NCBI RefSeq assembly: GCF_003933245.1
Contig: NZ_QUSX01000001.1
Span: 1,612,001-1,676,000 of the forward strand
Length of the DNA stretch: 64,000 nucleotides
Direction: 5' to 3'
Origin: Maribacter algicola
GTDB taxonomy: Bacteria > Bacteroidota > Bacteroidia > Flavobacteriales > Flavobacteriaceae
Below the pieces are notes generated by a model. That model was not told where the DNA came from, did not search any database, and saw only the letters and a program-made list of their open reading frames with translations. Positions 37,817-46,324 of the stretch are shown here, piece by piece; position 1 is the first letter of the stretch; the number at the start of each line of letters is the position of its first letter. Both the position numbers and the translations under genes were made by a program.

Positions 37817-39028
37817 ATGGAATTGCCAACCGACAAAATATCCATTACCGCAATAGCCTCTATCTCTCCGTTGGGTGTGACTTTGGAGGAAATCTGGGAG
37901 AATTATCAAAACACTGATCATTGTTTAACGCTCCAAGAGATAGATAAAGAATCTGTATGGACAGGTAGGTTAAGCCAAAATCTTCAACAGAAAATAACGG
38001 ATTTAAAGGAATCTGATTCTAAATACCAACATTTGGACCATAGTGTCCTATATGCTTTGTTCACGGCAAGGAATGCCGTTCACAGGGCGGGTTGGAAGTC
38101 ATTGGAAAGGAGCGATAAAAATTTCGGTATCAACATTGGATCTTCTAGGGGAGCCACCGGTCTCTTCGAGCACTTCCATGAAGACTATTTAAAGCATAAT
38201 AGAACACCTTCCCTTACTTCGCCCACCACCACTTTGGGGAATATATCCTCTTGGGTGGCCCATGACCTAGGTACTGACGGACCCGAGTTTTCACATTCCA
38301 TTACCTGTTCCACTGCTTTACATGCCTTGTTAAATGGTGTTGCTTGGATTCGAAGTGGTATGGCCGATAAGTTTTTGGTAGGAGGTAGTGAAGCTCCTTT
38401 GACACCCTTCACCATCTCACAGATGAAAGCTTTGAAAATTTATGCGTCTTCGGTCGATTCTGAAAATTCCTTCGTAGCTGAGCGTAGTCGAAGTTATCCT
38501 TGTAGGGCGCTCGATTTGGACAAAAAAAGGAATACCATGGTATTGGGAGAAGGAGCCTCCGTGGCCTGTTTGGAAAAGGGTATTCCACATGGGGCTTTGG
38601 CGGTTATCGAAGGAATTGGCTATGCAACGGAGCTTTTGGAACACAACGTATCCATTTCTGCCGATGCACGGTGTTTTCAAAAATCCATGGCTATGGCCTT
38701 GGAAAATACTCCCAAAGAAGAGGTCGATGTCATAGTAATGCATGCCCCGGGAACCCTAAAAGGGGATATTTCTGAATGTAACGCGATTAAAAAGATATTT
38801 TATAACGATCTTCCTTTTCTAACTACCAATAAATGGAAAATAGGACACACTTTTGGGGCTTCGGGAATGTTGAATATTGAGATGGCCATTTTAATGTTGA
38901 GGTATCAAAAGGCTATTCAAGTTCCTTTTTATAAAAATACCGCAGAACCCAAAAATATTAAAAAGGTTTTGGTCAATGCCGTTGGCTTTGGGGGTAATGC
39001 GGTGAGTGTCTTACTTGCCAAAGTTTAG
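37817..39028 (+). CDS. Beta-ketoacyl synthase family protein in the biotin cluster
   Basis: A 403-residue FabF-like condensing enzyme. The catalytic Cys is in SITCSTALHAL, the first His in VIVMHAPGTLKGD (aligned to FabF NAHGTSTPAGD with the same His-to-Asp spacing) and the second His in KIGHTFGASG, so the triad looks complete although the HGTST context is changed. Between KALKIYA and CRALDLD the protein is about 11 residues longer than FabF; the DNA there contains GCTGAGCGTAGTCGAAG (38477-38493), a REP-like palindrome encoding AERSRS. It lies between bioA and bioB and may supply the pimeloyl part, since bioC and bioH are not seen. Confidence 0.85.
   Translation: MELPTDKISITAIASISPLGVTLEEIWENYQNTDHCLTLQEIDKESVWTGRLSQNLQQKITDLKESDSKYQHLDHSVLYALFTARNAVHRAGWKSLERSDKNFGINIGSSRGATGLFEHFHEDYLKHNRTPSLTSPTTTLGNISSWVAHDLGTDGPEFSHSITCSTALHALLNGVAWIRSGMADKFLVGGSEAPLTPFTISQMKALKIYASSVDSENSFVAERSRSYPCRALDLDKKRNTMVLGEGASVACLEKGIPHGALAVIEGIGYATELLEHNVSISADARCFQKSMAMALENTPKEEVDVIVMHAPGTLKGDISECNAIKKIFYNDLPFLTTNKWKIGHTFGASGMLNIEMAILMLRYQKAIQVPFYKNTAEPKNIKKVLVNAVGFGGNAVSVLLAKV
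38477..38493. repeat. REP-like palindrome inside the ketoacyl synthase gene
   Basis: GCTGAGCGTAGTCGAAG, 17 bases, matches at 16 of 17 positions the reverse complement of the hairpin loop sequence at 12463-12479 in cassette tail 2. It is part of the reading frame and coincides with a local insertion relative to FabF. Confidence 0.65.
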
Positions 39029-39093
39029 AACGGCCAATTATATTTTCTGAACTTATTCCGCTATTTTTGAAATCTACAAACAACTTTGAATTT

Positions 39094-40188
39094 ATGAGCA
39101 GAGTACGACACGACTGGACCAAACAAGAAATCCTGGATATTTATAATAAGCCTATGATGGAACTGCTGTACGAGGCAGCTTCGATTCATAGGGAGCATCA
39201 CGATCCAAACACAGTTCAAGTCTCTACGTTACTTTCTATAAAGACCGGAGGTTGCCCGGAAGATTGTGGATATTGTCCGCAGGCGGCAAGATACCATACA
39301 GATATTGAAGGCAACGACTTGATGTCCGTTTCCCATGTAAAGGCACAGGCCTTGCGAGCCAAAGCTTCTGGTAGTTCCCGGGTTTGTATGGGTGCGGCAT
39401 GGCGCAATGTGAAGGACGGTCCTGAATTCGATCAGGTTTTGGAAATGGTTCGCACCATCAATAAACTGGACATGGAAGTTTGCTGTACTTTGGGGATGCT
39501 TACGGAAAATCAGGCACAACGTTTGGCGGAGGCCGGTCTTTATGCGTACAACCATAATTTGGACACTTCAGAGGATTATTACAAAGATATCATCTCAACC
39601 CGTGCGTTTCAGGACCGTCTGGACACTATAGACAATGTCCGCAAGAGCAATGTTACCGTATGTAGTGGTGGTATTATTGGTATGGGTGAAAAACTGGAAG
39701 ATAGGGCCGGTATGCTCGTCGCATTGGCTTCCCTGAACCCCCAACCGGAATCGGTACCCATCAATGCCTTGGTAGCTGTGGAAGGAACCCCTATGGAGGA
39801 TATTGAACCTATTGCCATCTGGGATATGATCCGTATGGTGGCTACGACCAGGATCGTAATGCCCGAAACCCAGGTTCGTCTATCGGCAGGCAGAACACAA
39901 ATGAGTAGGGAAGGACAGGCCATGTGCTTTTTTGCCGGAGCCAATTCCATCTTTGCCGGTGATAAACTTCTAACAACTCCTAACCCTGATGTAAACGAGG
40001 ATATGGAAATGTTCAGGCTATTGGGACTGAACCCACAAAAACCTTTCACGAAGATATCCCAGCCCAAGACGGTCGAGGCTTCCGAATCAAAATTCCAATC
40101 TTTGAACGAAAAGCCAAAATGGTCCAGACCGGGGCACACCATAGAACGAAATGAACTGGCCAAACAGAAGGCAAAATTGACAGACTAA
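39094..40188 (+). CDS. bioB: Biotin synthase
   Basis: A 364-residue radical SAM enzyme inserting sulfur into dethiobiotin. The cluster-binding motif is CPEDCGYC (residues about 50-57), with the second [2Fe-2S] site residues Cys in SSRVCMGAAWR and VCCTLG, and Arg in IRMVATTRI. The frame is open upstream to a TTG at 39067, but the ATG at 39094 gives the family N-terminus. It ends the plus-strand run bioA-ketoacyl synthase-bioB, and the JmjC-like gene follows. Confidence 0.97.
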   Translation: MSRVRHDWTKQEILDIYNKPMMELLYEAASIHREHHDPNTVQVSTLLSIKTGGCPEDCGYCPQAARYHTDIEGNDLMSVSHVKAQALRAKASGSSRVCMGAAWRNVKDGPEFDQVLEMVRTINKLDMEVCCTLGMLTENQAQRLAEAGLYAYNHNLDTSEDYYKDIISTRAFQDRLDTIDNVRKSNVTVCSGGIIGMGEKLEDRAGMLVALASLNPQPESVPINALVAVEGTPMEDIEPIAIWDMIRMVATTRIVMPETQVRLSAGRTQMSREGQAMCFFAGANSIFAGDKLLTTPNPDVNEDMEMFRLLGLNPQKPFTKISQPKTVEASESKFQSLNEKPKWSRPGHTIERNELAKQKAKLTD

Positions 40189-40266
40189 CCCTACATTATC
40201 CCAATTTTAATAAGCTATTTTCCCTGTGTTGACTAAATTTGCGGCTTACTAAAAACCCAAATTGAT

Positions 40267-41133
40267 TTGAAGTTAGCAGAAATTCCAAGGGTAGAAACGA
40301 TTACTAAGGAAGACTTTATAACCTATTATTTTAGGCCCCAAAAACCTGTTGTCATTCAAAGGGGCATAGAGGATTGGCCCGCTTTTAGGAAATGGAATCT
40401 GGACTATATGAAAGAGGTGGTTGGGGACAGGGAAGTGCCGCTGTACGACGATAGGCCCGTTCATCATAAAGATGGTTTTAACCAGCCCCATGCAAAGATG
40501 AAGATGTCCGAGTATATTGAGCTACTACAGACCAAGCCCACAAAATACCGTATTTTTCTTTGGAACATATTAAAGGAGGTGCCAGAATTGCAGAACGATT
40601 TCTCCTATCCGGATTTTGGAATAAAACTTATGAAAGGACTTCCAATGTTATTTTTTGGGGGTAAGGATTCACATACTTTTATGCATTACGATATTGACTT
40701 GGGAAATATTTTTCACTTTCATTTTCAAGGGGAAAAGGAGTGTATTCTCTTTCCGCAATCAGAAACAAAGTACTTATATAAAGTACCTCACTCTTTGATT
40801 ACCCATGAGCGAATCGACTTTTCAAACCCCGATTATGAAAATTGGCCAGTTTTAAAACAGGCCAACGGGTATAAGACTGTATTAAGGCATGGTGAGGTAT
40901 TGTATATGCCAGAAGGATATTGGCATTATATGAAGTATAATACCCCCGGTTTTTCCATGAGCTTGAGGGCCATTGCCAGAAACCCGAAGAACCTTGCCAA
41001 GGCACTATATAACGTATTGGTAATGCGCCATTTTGATGTTTTGATGCGTAAGTTTAAGGGACAAAAGTGGATCGATCAAAAAAATGAAAGGGCCATTTAT
41101 AGGACAAATAAATTGAAAAATATTAGTACCTAG
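40267..41133 (+). CDS. JmjC-like / cupin-8 Fe(II)-2-oxoglutarate dioxygenase-type protein
   Basis: A 288-residue protein of the cupin-like domain (FIH-like) family. The Fe(II) ligands are read as HTFMHYDID (His-x-Asp) and, after about 75 residues, HGEVLYMPEGYWHYM (second His). The start codon is probably TTG at 40267, because no ATG gives the typical N-terminus (LAEIPRVETITKEDFI). Related proteins hydroxylate Asp, Asn, His or Arg residues of target proteins. The partner is unknown. It sits at the end of the biotin cluster, likely by accident of order. Confidence 0.8.
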   Translation: MKLAEIPRVETITKEDFITYYFRPQKPVVIQRGIEDWPAFRKWNLDYMKEVVGDREVPLYDDRPVHHKDGFNQPHAKMKMSEYIELLQTKPTKYRIFLWNILKEVPELQNDFSYPDFGIKLMKGLPMLFFGGKDSHTFMHYDIDLGNIFHFHFQGEKECILFPQSETKYLYKVPHSLITHERIDFSNPDYENWPVLKQANGYKTVLRHGEVLYMPEGYWHYMKYNTPGFSMSLRAIARNPKNLAKALYNVLVMRHFDVLMRKFKGQKWIDQKNERAIYRTNKLKNIST

Positions 41134-41185
41134 AAATTTGTAATTATAGTCAATAGCCAATTAAAAATAAGCTTGTCCAATGCGC

Positions 41186-41656
41186 TCAACCTACTAGCTC
41201 ATTTACCTTATCGTACACTAAATGACTTTCCCAACCACGGTATAGCAGGTAATCAGCAAGTTTTTTCTTTTTCTTCTGAATGTCCGTCTCCTTGATCTGC
41301 TGCAGTCTTTTTTTTGCGAGGGCATCAAAAGTAATCTGGTACTGGGTCCCTTCGATTTCCTTTAGTGCCGTTTGAATATTGAACCTTGAAATTTCCCTAT
41401 GCCTCAACTCCGCTATAATGCGCTGTTTGCCCCACTTTTTTATGTTGAACTTGCCCCTGGCAAAACTTTTGGCGAAACGTTCTTCGTTCAAAAAGTTTTC
41501 CTTGATCAAATGGGATATAATGGTATCAACGGCAATTGGGATCATGCCCATGTCCTGTAGTTTTTTAATGACCTCTTTATGGCATCGGTCCTGATATGCG
41601 CAGTACCCTTCCAATTTTCGGGTGGCTTCCTCCAATGTAAAGGATTCTTTGGCCAT
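41186..41656 (-). CDS. recX: Regulatory protein RecX
   Basis: A 156-residue RecX family protein made of three-helix repeats (LEGYCAYQDRCHKEVIKKLQDMG at the N-terminus; NEERFAKSFARGKFNIKKWGKQRI in the middle; KLADYLLYRGWE near the end; quoted in part). RecX modulates RecA filaments. The start chosen is the ATG at 41656; the open frame extends to 41707 but within the PepSY gene. Its ATG overlaps the PepSY stop TAA by one base (TAATG), so it is translationally coupled to that gene. Confidence 0.85.
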   Translation of the reverse strand: MAKESFTLEEATRKLEGYCAYQDRCHKEVIKKLQDMGMIPIAVDTIISHLIKENFLNEERFAKSFARGKFNIKKWGKQRIIAELRHREISRFNIQTALKEIEGTQYQITFDALAKKRLQQIKETDIQKKKKKLADYLLYRGWESHLVYDKVNELVG

Positions 41657-42234
41657 TAGGAACTTTTTGCTATTCTTTTCATTCTTTTGGGCCCATACCA
41701 AAGCCAAAATCCTGTAATCGTGAAAACCAATAGGGCCAAGCCCATAATGGACGTGTAGATTAGTTTTATTTGATCGCTCGATGTTCCTATGTATCGGTCC
41801 AAAATGGAGCCATCATGTACTTGTTCTATAAAGTCGGACCGCCTTCGTTCAATTTTCAACAATTCGCCTGTGGCTCCATCCAGTTGGATTCCGTAGAAAT
41901 TGTCCACGAACTTGAACTTTAAGATTCCTTTATCCGGCCGTACATCAATTCTATCGATTTCGGGTGAAAGTTCCCCAGAGATGGAATCCCTAAAAATTGT
42001 TTGGGCATTGGATTTTAAAATTTCCAAAGGAAGCCATTCCGATAATTCCGTGGAGGTACCTTTTTCCGTTTTTGCAAGGATGAGTCCATTACTGTTTTTT
42101 TTCCAACCTAAAAGAAGTCCGGTAATGGAAATAAATAAAAAAAAGAAGAATAGAAGGGCTCCTGTGGTACGATGTATCTTTCTGAAAATACGAATGACTT
42201 TTGCCTGGTGCTGTCTTCTGTTATTTTTTGGCAT
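41656..42234 (-). CDS. PepSY-domain membrane protein
   Basis: A 192-residue protein with an N-terminal helix (IHRTTGALLFFFFLFISITGLLLGW, quoted in part), a PepSY-like periplasmic part (residues about 70-140, with KGILKFKFVDNFYGIQLDGATGELLKIERR, in part: FYGIQLDGATGELL) and a second membrane helix (LIYTSIMGLALLVFTITGFWLWY, in part). This is the PepSY-TM layout. Members are linked to iron uptake or to protease inhibition. ATG at 42234 is preferred over TTG at 42255. The recX start overlaps its stop by one base. Confidence 0.8.
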   Translation of the reverse strand: MPKNNRRQHQAKVIRIFRKIHRTTGALLFFFFLFISITGLLLGWKKNSNGLILAKTEKGTSTELSEWLPLEILKSNAQTIFRDSISGELSPEIDRIDVRPDKGILKFKFVDNFYGIQLDGATGELLKIERRRSDFIEQVHDGSILDRYIGTSSDQIKLIYTSIMGLALLVFTITGFWLWYGPKRMKRIAKSS

Positions 42235-42419
42235 TAAAGGGATTATTTTTTGCAATTCCTAAAGGTAAGATACTCATAAGTGTCTTAAAACACTTTAAGA
42301 ATTATTTAGATAATCCACTTGCATGAATGAACGTCCAAAATTTATGGAAAGATGTTATCAGGTCCAATAAAAATAAATTACAGACCTTATAAAAATTTGA
42401 TTTTAAAATGGGAAACAAA

Positions 42420-42448
42420 AAAAGCGACCTCTTTTGGAAGTCGCTTTT
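42420..42448 (-). terminator. Terminator after ribonuclease gene
   Basis: AAAGCGAC (42421-42428) pairs with GTCGCTTT (42440-42447), with A- and T-runs on both sides. It lies 6 bases from the ribonuclease stop at 42454 and serves the minus strand. Confidence 0.7.
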
Positions 42449-42453
42449 AACGC

Positions 42454-44001
42454 TTAATATATTGTTTTACCGTCCTTATTCTTAAAACGGTATTCGAGAT
42501 ACGTATACGCATCCCTTGGTTGAATCTTTATCCATCGCTTGTGTTCAAGGAACCACTTGGTGCGAATGGACGGGAATCCTTTTGAAATGTAGGCCGCTAT
42601 GAAAGGATGTATGTTTAACGTTATGCTGCTGTCTTTTGCAGGTCCTTTCAAGAGCCGTTCCAGATCCACATTGATTTTGTTGATCAAAACGATGGGAGCT
42701 TCAATCTCCTGTCCGCCTTTGTTTGGATTCTCTTCGGTTGTTTTAATATTCATTTCGGGCCTTACACGCTGTCTTGTTATCTGTATAAGCCCAAATTTAC
42801 TGGGAGGTAAAATTTTGTGCTTAGCCCGGTCGTCTTTCATCTCATCCCTAAGATGGTCAAAAAGTTTCTTTCTATGTTGTGATTTTACCATATCGATAAA
42901 ATCCACTACGATGATACCCCCCATATCCCTTAGGCGAAGTTGTCTCGCAATTTCCGAGGCCGCCAAAAGGTTTACTTCCAATGCAGTGTCTTCTTGGTTC
43001 TTGGCCTTGTTGGAACGGTTACCGCTGTTGACATCAATTACATGTAACGCCTCGGTATGTTCAATGATAAGGTAAGCACCTTTGCTCATGGTCGCAGTGC
43101 GGCCAAAGGAAGTCTTGATCTGTCTGTCTATTCCAAATTTTTCGAAAATAGGGACATTGGTATTGTAGTGTTTAACTATGGATTCCTTCTCCGGGGCTAT
43201 CTCGGCAACATAGTCCTTGATTTCTCCGTATAATGTGGGATCGTCAACATAAATTCCGGTAAAGCTATCGTTAAAGACATCCCTAAGGATGGAGGAAGCC
43301 CTATTGAGCTCCACTAATACTTTTGAAGGCGTCTGGGCCTTATATAATTTTTTGCACATTGCTGACCATTTATTCAGCAAGTTTGCTAGGTCTTTGTCCA
43401 GTTCCGCAACTTTTTTGCCTTCTGCAACCGTTCTGATAATAACCCCGAAACCTTTTGGTTTTATACTTTTTACAAGTCTTTTCAATCGGTCTTTCTCCTC
43501 TTTGCTTTCAATTTTCTGCGATACGGAGACACGATCGGAAAAGGGCACCATGACCAGGTAACGTCCGGCAATGGATAGCTCGGAACTTATTCTGGGTCCT
43601 TTGGTCGAAATCGGTTCTTTTACAATTTGCACTAAAAGAGATTGATTGGCCTTAATGGCATCCGTAATGACACCATTTTTGTCAATATCTTTTTCGAATG
43701 GAAAGTTTTTTAAGGAATAATCCTTTAGTTTTCCGGTACTCACCTGTTTAACGAACTTCAACATAGAAGACAGTTGTGGTCCCAAATCATGATAATGAAG
43801 GAACGCGTCTTTTTCGTAACCCACATTAACGAATGCGGCATTTAGACCTGTTACGGGTTTACGAATTTTGGCAAGGAATATATCCCCTACCGAAAAGTCG
43901 TTATTGTCTTCCTCTTTGTGGAGTTCAGTGAGTTTTCCGTCTTTTAGCATGGCAAATTCAACGGCATTGGAACTAGATCTTACGATTAATTCTCTATTCA
44001 C
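42454..44001 (-). CDS. rng: Ribonuclease E/G family endoribonuclease
   Basis: A 515-residue RNase E/G. The S1 RNA-binding domain spans about residues 35-120 (SVGDIFLAKIRKPVTGLNAAFVNVGYEKDAFLH, in part: VTGLNAAFVNVG), and the catalytic core contains DLRDMGGIIVVDFIDM-like text (LRDMGGIIVVDFIDM) with the metal-binding Asp and the LLKGPAKDSSITLNIHP segment. It lacks the long C-terminal scaffold of E. coli RNase E. It processes rRNA and mRNA 5' ends. It is read in the same direction as the gene of the basic protein and HU upstream. Confidence 0.95.
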   Translation of the reverse strand: MNRELIVRSSSNAVEFAMLKDGKLTELHKEEDNNDFSVGDIFLAKIRKPVTGLNAAFVNVGYEKDAFLHYHDLGPQLSSMLKFVKQVSTGKLKDYSLKNFPFEKDIDKNGVITDAIKANQSLLVQIVKEPISTKGPRISSELSIAGRYLVMVPFSDRVSVSQKIESKEEKDRLKRLVKSIKPKGFGVIIRTVAEGKKVAELDKDLANLLNKWSAMCKKLYKAQTPSKVLVELNRASSILRDVFNDSFTGIYVDDPTLYGEIKDYVAEIAPEKESIVKHYNTNVPIFEKFGIDRQIKTSFGRTATMSKGAYLIIEHTEALHVIDVNSGNRSNKAKNQEDTALEVNLLAASEIARQLRLRDMGGIIVVDFIDMVKSQHRKKLFDHLRDEMKDDRAKHKILPPSKFGLIQITRQRVRPEMNIKTTEENPNKGGQEIEAPIVLINKINVDLERLLKGPAKDSSITLNIHPFIAAYISKGFPSIRTKWFLEHKRWIKIQPRDAYTYLEYRFKNKDGKTIY

Positions 44002-44130
44002 CTGAATGTATTTGTATCTATCCCTAGTTAGTGTAGGATAGATGGATTAAACAATGCTTGAAACAGATTAAAAAAATCTGCCGAGAGTCTCTTTGGAATC
44101 TCTATGTCAAGGAACGTAGGTATTAAAATG

Positions 44131-44157
44131 AAAAAGTAGTTTCTAAAACTACTTTTT
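44131..44157 (-). terminator. Terminator overlapping the end of the 29-residue gene
   Basis: AAAAAGTAGTTT (44131-44142) and AAACTACTTTTT (44146-44157) are exact complements with a 3-base loop. The 3' arm includes the last codons and stop of the small gene (stop at 44149-44151), so termination and translation of its end would compete for the same RNA. Confidence 0.7.
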
Positions 44158-44238
44158 CTTGTGTCGGTTAGCTCTTCTGCGCTTCTTACGCTTATGGGTA
44201 GCTACCTTATGTCTTTTTCTTTTCTTACCGCTCGGCAT
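44149..44238 (-). CDS. 29-residue very basic AURKAIP1/COX24-type ribosomal small-subunit protein
   Basis: A 29-codon ORF: MPSGKKRKRHKVATHKRKK followed by RRRANRHKKK. Half of the residues are Lys/Arg. This matches the AURKAIP1/COX24 domain, related to mitochondrial ribosomal protein mS38 and found as a short protein in Bacteroidota. It probably binds rRNA of the small subunit. It starts 20 bases after the HU gene, so the two are co-transcribed. It is easily missed because of its length. Confidence 0.8.
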   Translation of the reverse strand: MPSGKKRKRHKVATHKRKKRRRANRHKKK

Positions 44239-44258
44239 AAAGTTCTTCTTTTAGATTA

Positions 44259-44549
44259 TTATTTTACTTGTACGTTGCTTTTTACACCTTCTACAAAAAC
44301 CTTTGCCGGCTTAAATGCAGGAATGTTGTGGGCGGGGATTTTGATGGTTGTATTCTTAGAGATGTTCCTGCCGGTTTTCTCTGCCCTGGTCTTGATGATA
44401 AAACTACCAAAACCTCTCAGGTACACATTATCTCCACTTTCCAAAGAAGTCTTTACTTCTTCCATAAAGGATTCAACTGTTGCTTGTACATCTCCTTTTT
44501 CAATTCCCAGCTTGTCTGAGATCTTCGATACAATTTCCGCTTTCGTCAT
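44259..44549 (-). CDS. HU/IHF-type DNA-binding protein
   Basis: A 96-residue histone-like protein. The helical N-terminus (MTKAEIVSKISDKLGIEKGDVQATVESF, in part: MTKAEIVSKIS) and the beta arm (GSFIIKTRAEKTGRNISKNTTIKIPAHNIPAFKPAK, in part: GRNISKNTTIKIPA) are typical of HU; the PAF region contains the intercalating proline. It bends and compacts DNA. A minus-strand TATATTTG box at 44587-44594 is a probable -7 element. Confidence 0.93.
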   Translation of the reverse strand: MTKAEIVSKISDKLGIEKGDVQATVESFMEEVKTSLESGDNVYLRGFGSFIIKTRAEKTGRNISKNTTIKIPAHNIPAFKPAKVFVEGVKSNVQVK

Positions 44550-44675
44550 CTTACAATATTAGATTTTCTGTATTTTTTTCGGGTTGCAAATATATAAATT
44601 AAATTCAATCTTTCTTTCTAATAATCTAATTTTAAGTATTTAAACTGATACTTTTGCTGCTTATTATTTTTGCGA

Positions 44676-45725
44676 ATGTCTTTTTCCGATAAAATTTTGA
44701 CATGGTACCTTGAAAACAAGCGCGATTTGCCCTGGCGCGACACCTTGGACCCCTATAAAATTTGGTTGTCGGAAATCATTTTGCAACAGACCCGTGTTGC
44801 CCAGGGCATACCGTATTACCATAGGTTTATCGAAGCCTTTCCCAAGGTTGAAGATTTGGCCATAGCCAATGAGGAAAAGGTCCTTAAACTTTGGCAAGGA
44901 CTGGGCTATTATTCAAGGGCCCGAAATCTGCACGCTTCCGCAAAAATGGTCGTTGAGGAATTCAATGGGACCTTCCCCAAAACCTATACAGGTTTGATAA
45001 AACTAAAGGGTGTTGGGGACTATACGGCGAGTGCCATTTCCTCCATTTGTTTTAACGAACGGCAGGCGGTCGTCGATGGAAACGTATACCGAGTATTGTC
45101 CAGATATTTTGGTGTGAACATACCGATCAATAGCACGGAAGGGATTAAATCCTTTAAAAAGTTGGCCATTGAGGTCTTGCATCCCACCAATATTAGGGAT
45201 TACAACCAGGGCATCATGGAATTTGGTGCGGTCCAATGTACGCCCCAAAGCCCCAATTGTTCTTCCTGTCCGCTGGCCGGTGGTTGTGTGGCCTTGGAAA
45301 TGGGCACCGTAAAGGATTTGCCCGTCAAAATTGGAAAGACGAAAATTAAAAAGCGCTTCTTTAACTACTTGGTACCCTTGGAGCATAGGAAAAGCGATGA
45401 GACCCTCACTCAATTGAGACAGCGTAAAGGAAAGGGTATTTGGCAAAATCTCTGGGAATTCCCCTTATTGGAAACGGAACGGGAAATCGGTTTGGAGGAC
45501 ATTGAAATTCGGCATTCCGAGGTGCTAAAGTTCAAAAGACCACCGGAAATCAGCCTATTTAATTCGGATTTTATCGTCCATAAACTTTCACATCAGCATT
45601 TGTATACCCAATTTTGGATCTTGGAAGGGCCCTTTTATCGAACCAATGCCATACCCATATCCAATCTTGAAAATTATCCGGTCCCCGTATTGATAGCGGA
45701 ATTCATGAAAACATTTAAATTTTAG
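44676..45725 (+). CDS. mutY: A/G-specific adenine glycosylase
   Basis: A 349-residue MutY that removes A mispaired with 8-oxoG. It shows the HhH-GPD core (LKGVGDYTASAISSICF and VDGNVYRVLSR with the catalytic Asp) and the [4Fe-4S] cysteine pattern Cys-x6-Cys-x2-Cys-x5-Cys in CTPQSPNCSSCPLAGGC. The C-terminal NUDIX-like domain recognises 8-oxoG. A TTG start 6 bases earlier (44670) is possible, but ATG 44676 is chosen. A TATTTTTG box ends at 44672, 3 bases before the start. First gene of a mutY-ssb-gldE-gldD set. Confidence 0.95.
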   Translation: MSFSDKILTWYLENKRDLPWRDTLDPYKIWLSEIILQQTRVAQGIPYYHRFIEAFPKVEDLAIANEEKVLKLWQGLGYYSRARNLHASAKMVVEEFNGTFPKTYTGLIKLKGVGDYTASAISSICFNERQAVVDGNVYRVLSRYFGVNIPINSTEGIKSFKKLAIEVLHPTNIRDYNQGIMEFGAVQCTPQSPNCSSCPLAGGCVALEMGTVKDLPVKIGKTKIKKRFFNYLVPLEHRKSDETLTQLRQRKGKGIWQNLWEFPLLETEREIGLEDIEIRHSEVLKFKRPPEISLFNSDFIVHKLSHQHLYTQFWILEGPFYRTNAIPISNLENYPVPVLIAEFMKTFKF

Positions 45726-45763
45726 TACTTTTGAACTATGGATTTCCTTAGTATGGGAATCAG

Positions 45764-45779
45764 CAGGTAGAACTACCTG
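45764..45779. promoter_or_regulatory. Palindrome upstream of ssb (a)
   Basis: CAGGTAG AA CTACCTG: 7-bp arms with an AA centre, located 62 bases before ssb. A candidate operator; no known motif was matched. Confidence 0.45.
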
Positions 45780-45813
45780 ATTATTGTAAAGGGCAACCTT
45801 TAATTTCAGGCAG

Positions 45814-45825
45814 TTTGTATACAAA
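45814..45825. promoter_or_regulatory. Palindrome upstream of ssb (b)
   Basis: TTTGTATACAAA, a perfect 12-bp palindrome 15 bases before the ssb start. It could overlap the transcript start or a -7 element. Confidence 0.4.
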
Positions 45826-45840
45826 TAAAGGTGAAAAAAT

Positions 45841-46302
45841 ATGAGCGGTACATTAAATAAGGTAATGCTGATCGGGCATTTGGGAGACGAAGTGAAGATG
45901 CACTATTTTGAAGGCGGAGGATGCATCGGGCGCTTTCCTTTGGCCACGAACGAGACGTATACAAACAAGCAGACGGGCGAACGCGTTACCAATACGGATT
46001 GGCATAATATCGTGGTGCGGAACAAGGCCGCCGAAATCTGTGAAAAATACTTGAGCAAAGGCGATAAGGTATATGTTGAAGGTCGTTTAAAGAACCGGCA
46101 ATGGCAGGGAGAGGACGGGAACACCCGTTATACTACGGAGGTACACGTACAGGACTTCACCTTTTTGACCACAAAACAGGAAAGTATGGAAAATAGCTCC
46201 GGCCAATCTTCCCAGCCGCAACCAATGCAGCATGATGAAAGGACACCTGCAAAAACACCTGCACCTTTGAGTCAGGACGAGGATGATGACCTACCTTTCT
46301 AA
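45841..46302 (+). CDS. ssb: Single-stranded DNA-binding protein
   Basis: A 153-residue SSB with an N-terminal OB fold (MSGTLNKVMLIGHLGDEVKMH, in part; WHNIVVRNKAAEICEKYLSKGDKVYVEGRL, in part: KVYVEGRL) and a Gln/Pro-rich linker. It ends with the acidic tip DEDDDLPF that binds partner proteins. It protects ssDNA at replication forks. It lies between mutY and gldE, a fixed order in flavobacteria. Confidence 0.97.
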   Translation: MSGTLNKVMLIGHLGDEVKMHYFEGGGCIGRFPLATNETYTNKQTGERVTNTDWHNIVVRNKAAEICEKYLSKGDKVYVEGRLKNRQWQGEDGNTRYTTEVHVQDFTFLTTKQESMENSSGQSSQPQPMQHDERTPAKTPAPLSQDEDDDLPF

Positions 46303-46324
46303 TTTGGATATTAAATTATAGAAA

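Noticed and set aside
37817..39028. Ketoacyl synthase as a catalytically dead chain-length factor
   Set aside because: The HGTST motif looked lost, but position-by-position alignment to FabF puts VMHAPGTLKGD in register with NAHGTSTPAGD, so the His and the His-to-Asp spacing are kept. The Cys and second His are also present.
39609..40163. 184-codon minus-strand ORF inside bioB
   Set aside because: A shadow of a clearly identified biotin synthase; composition is not protein-like.
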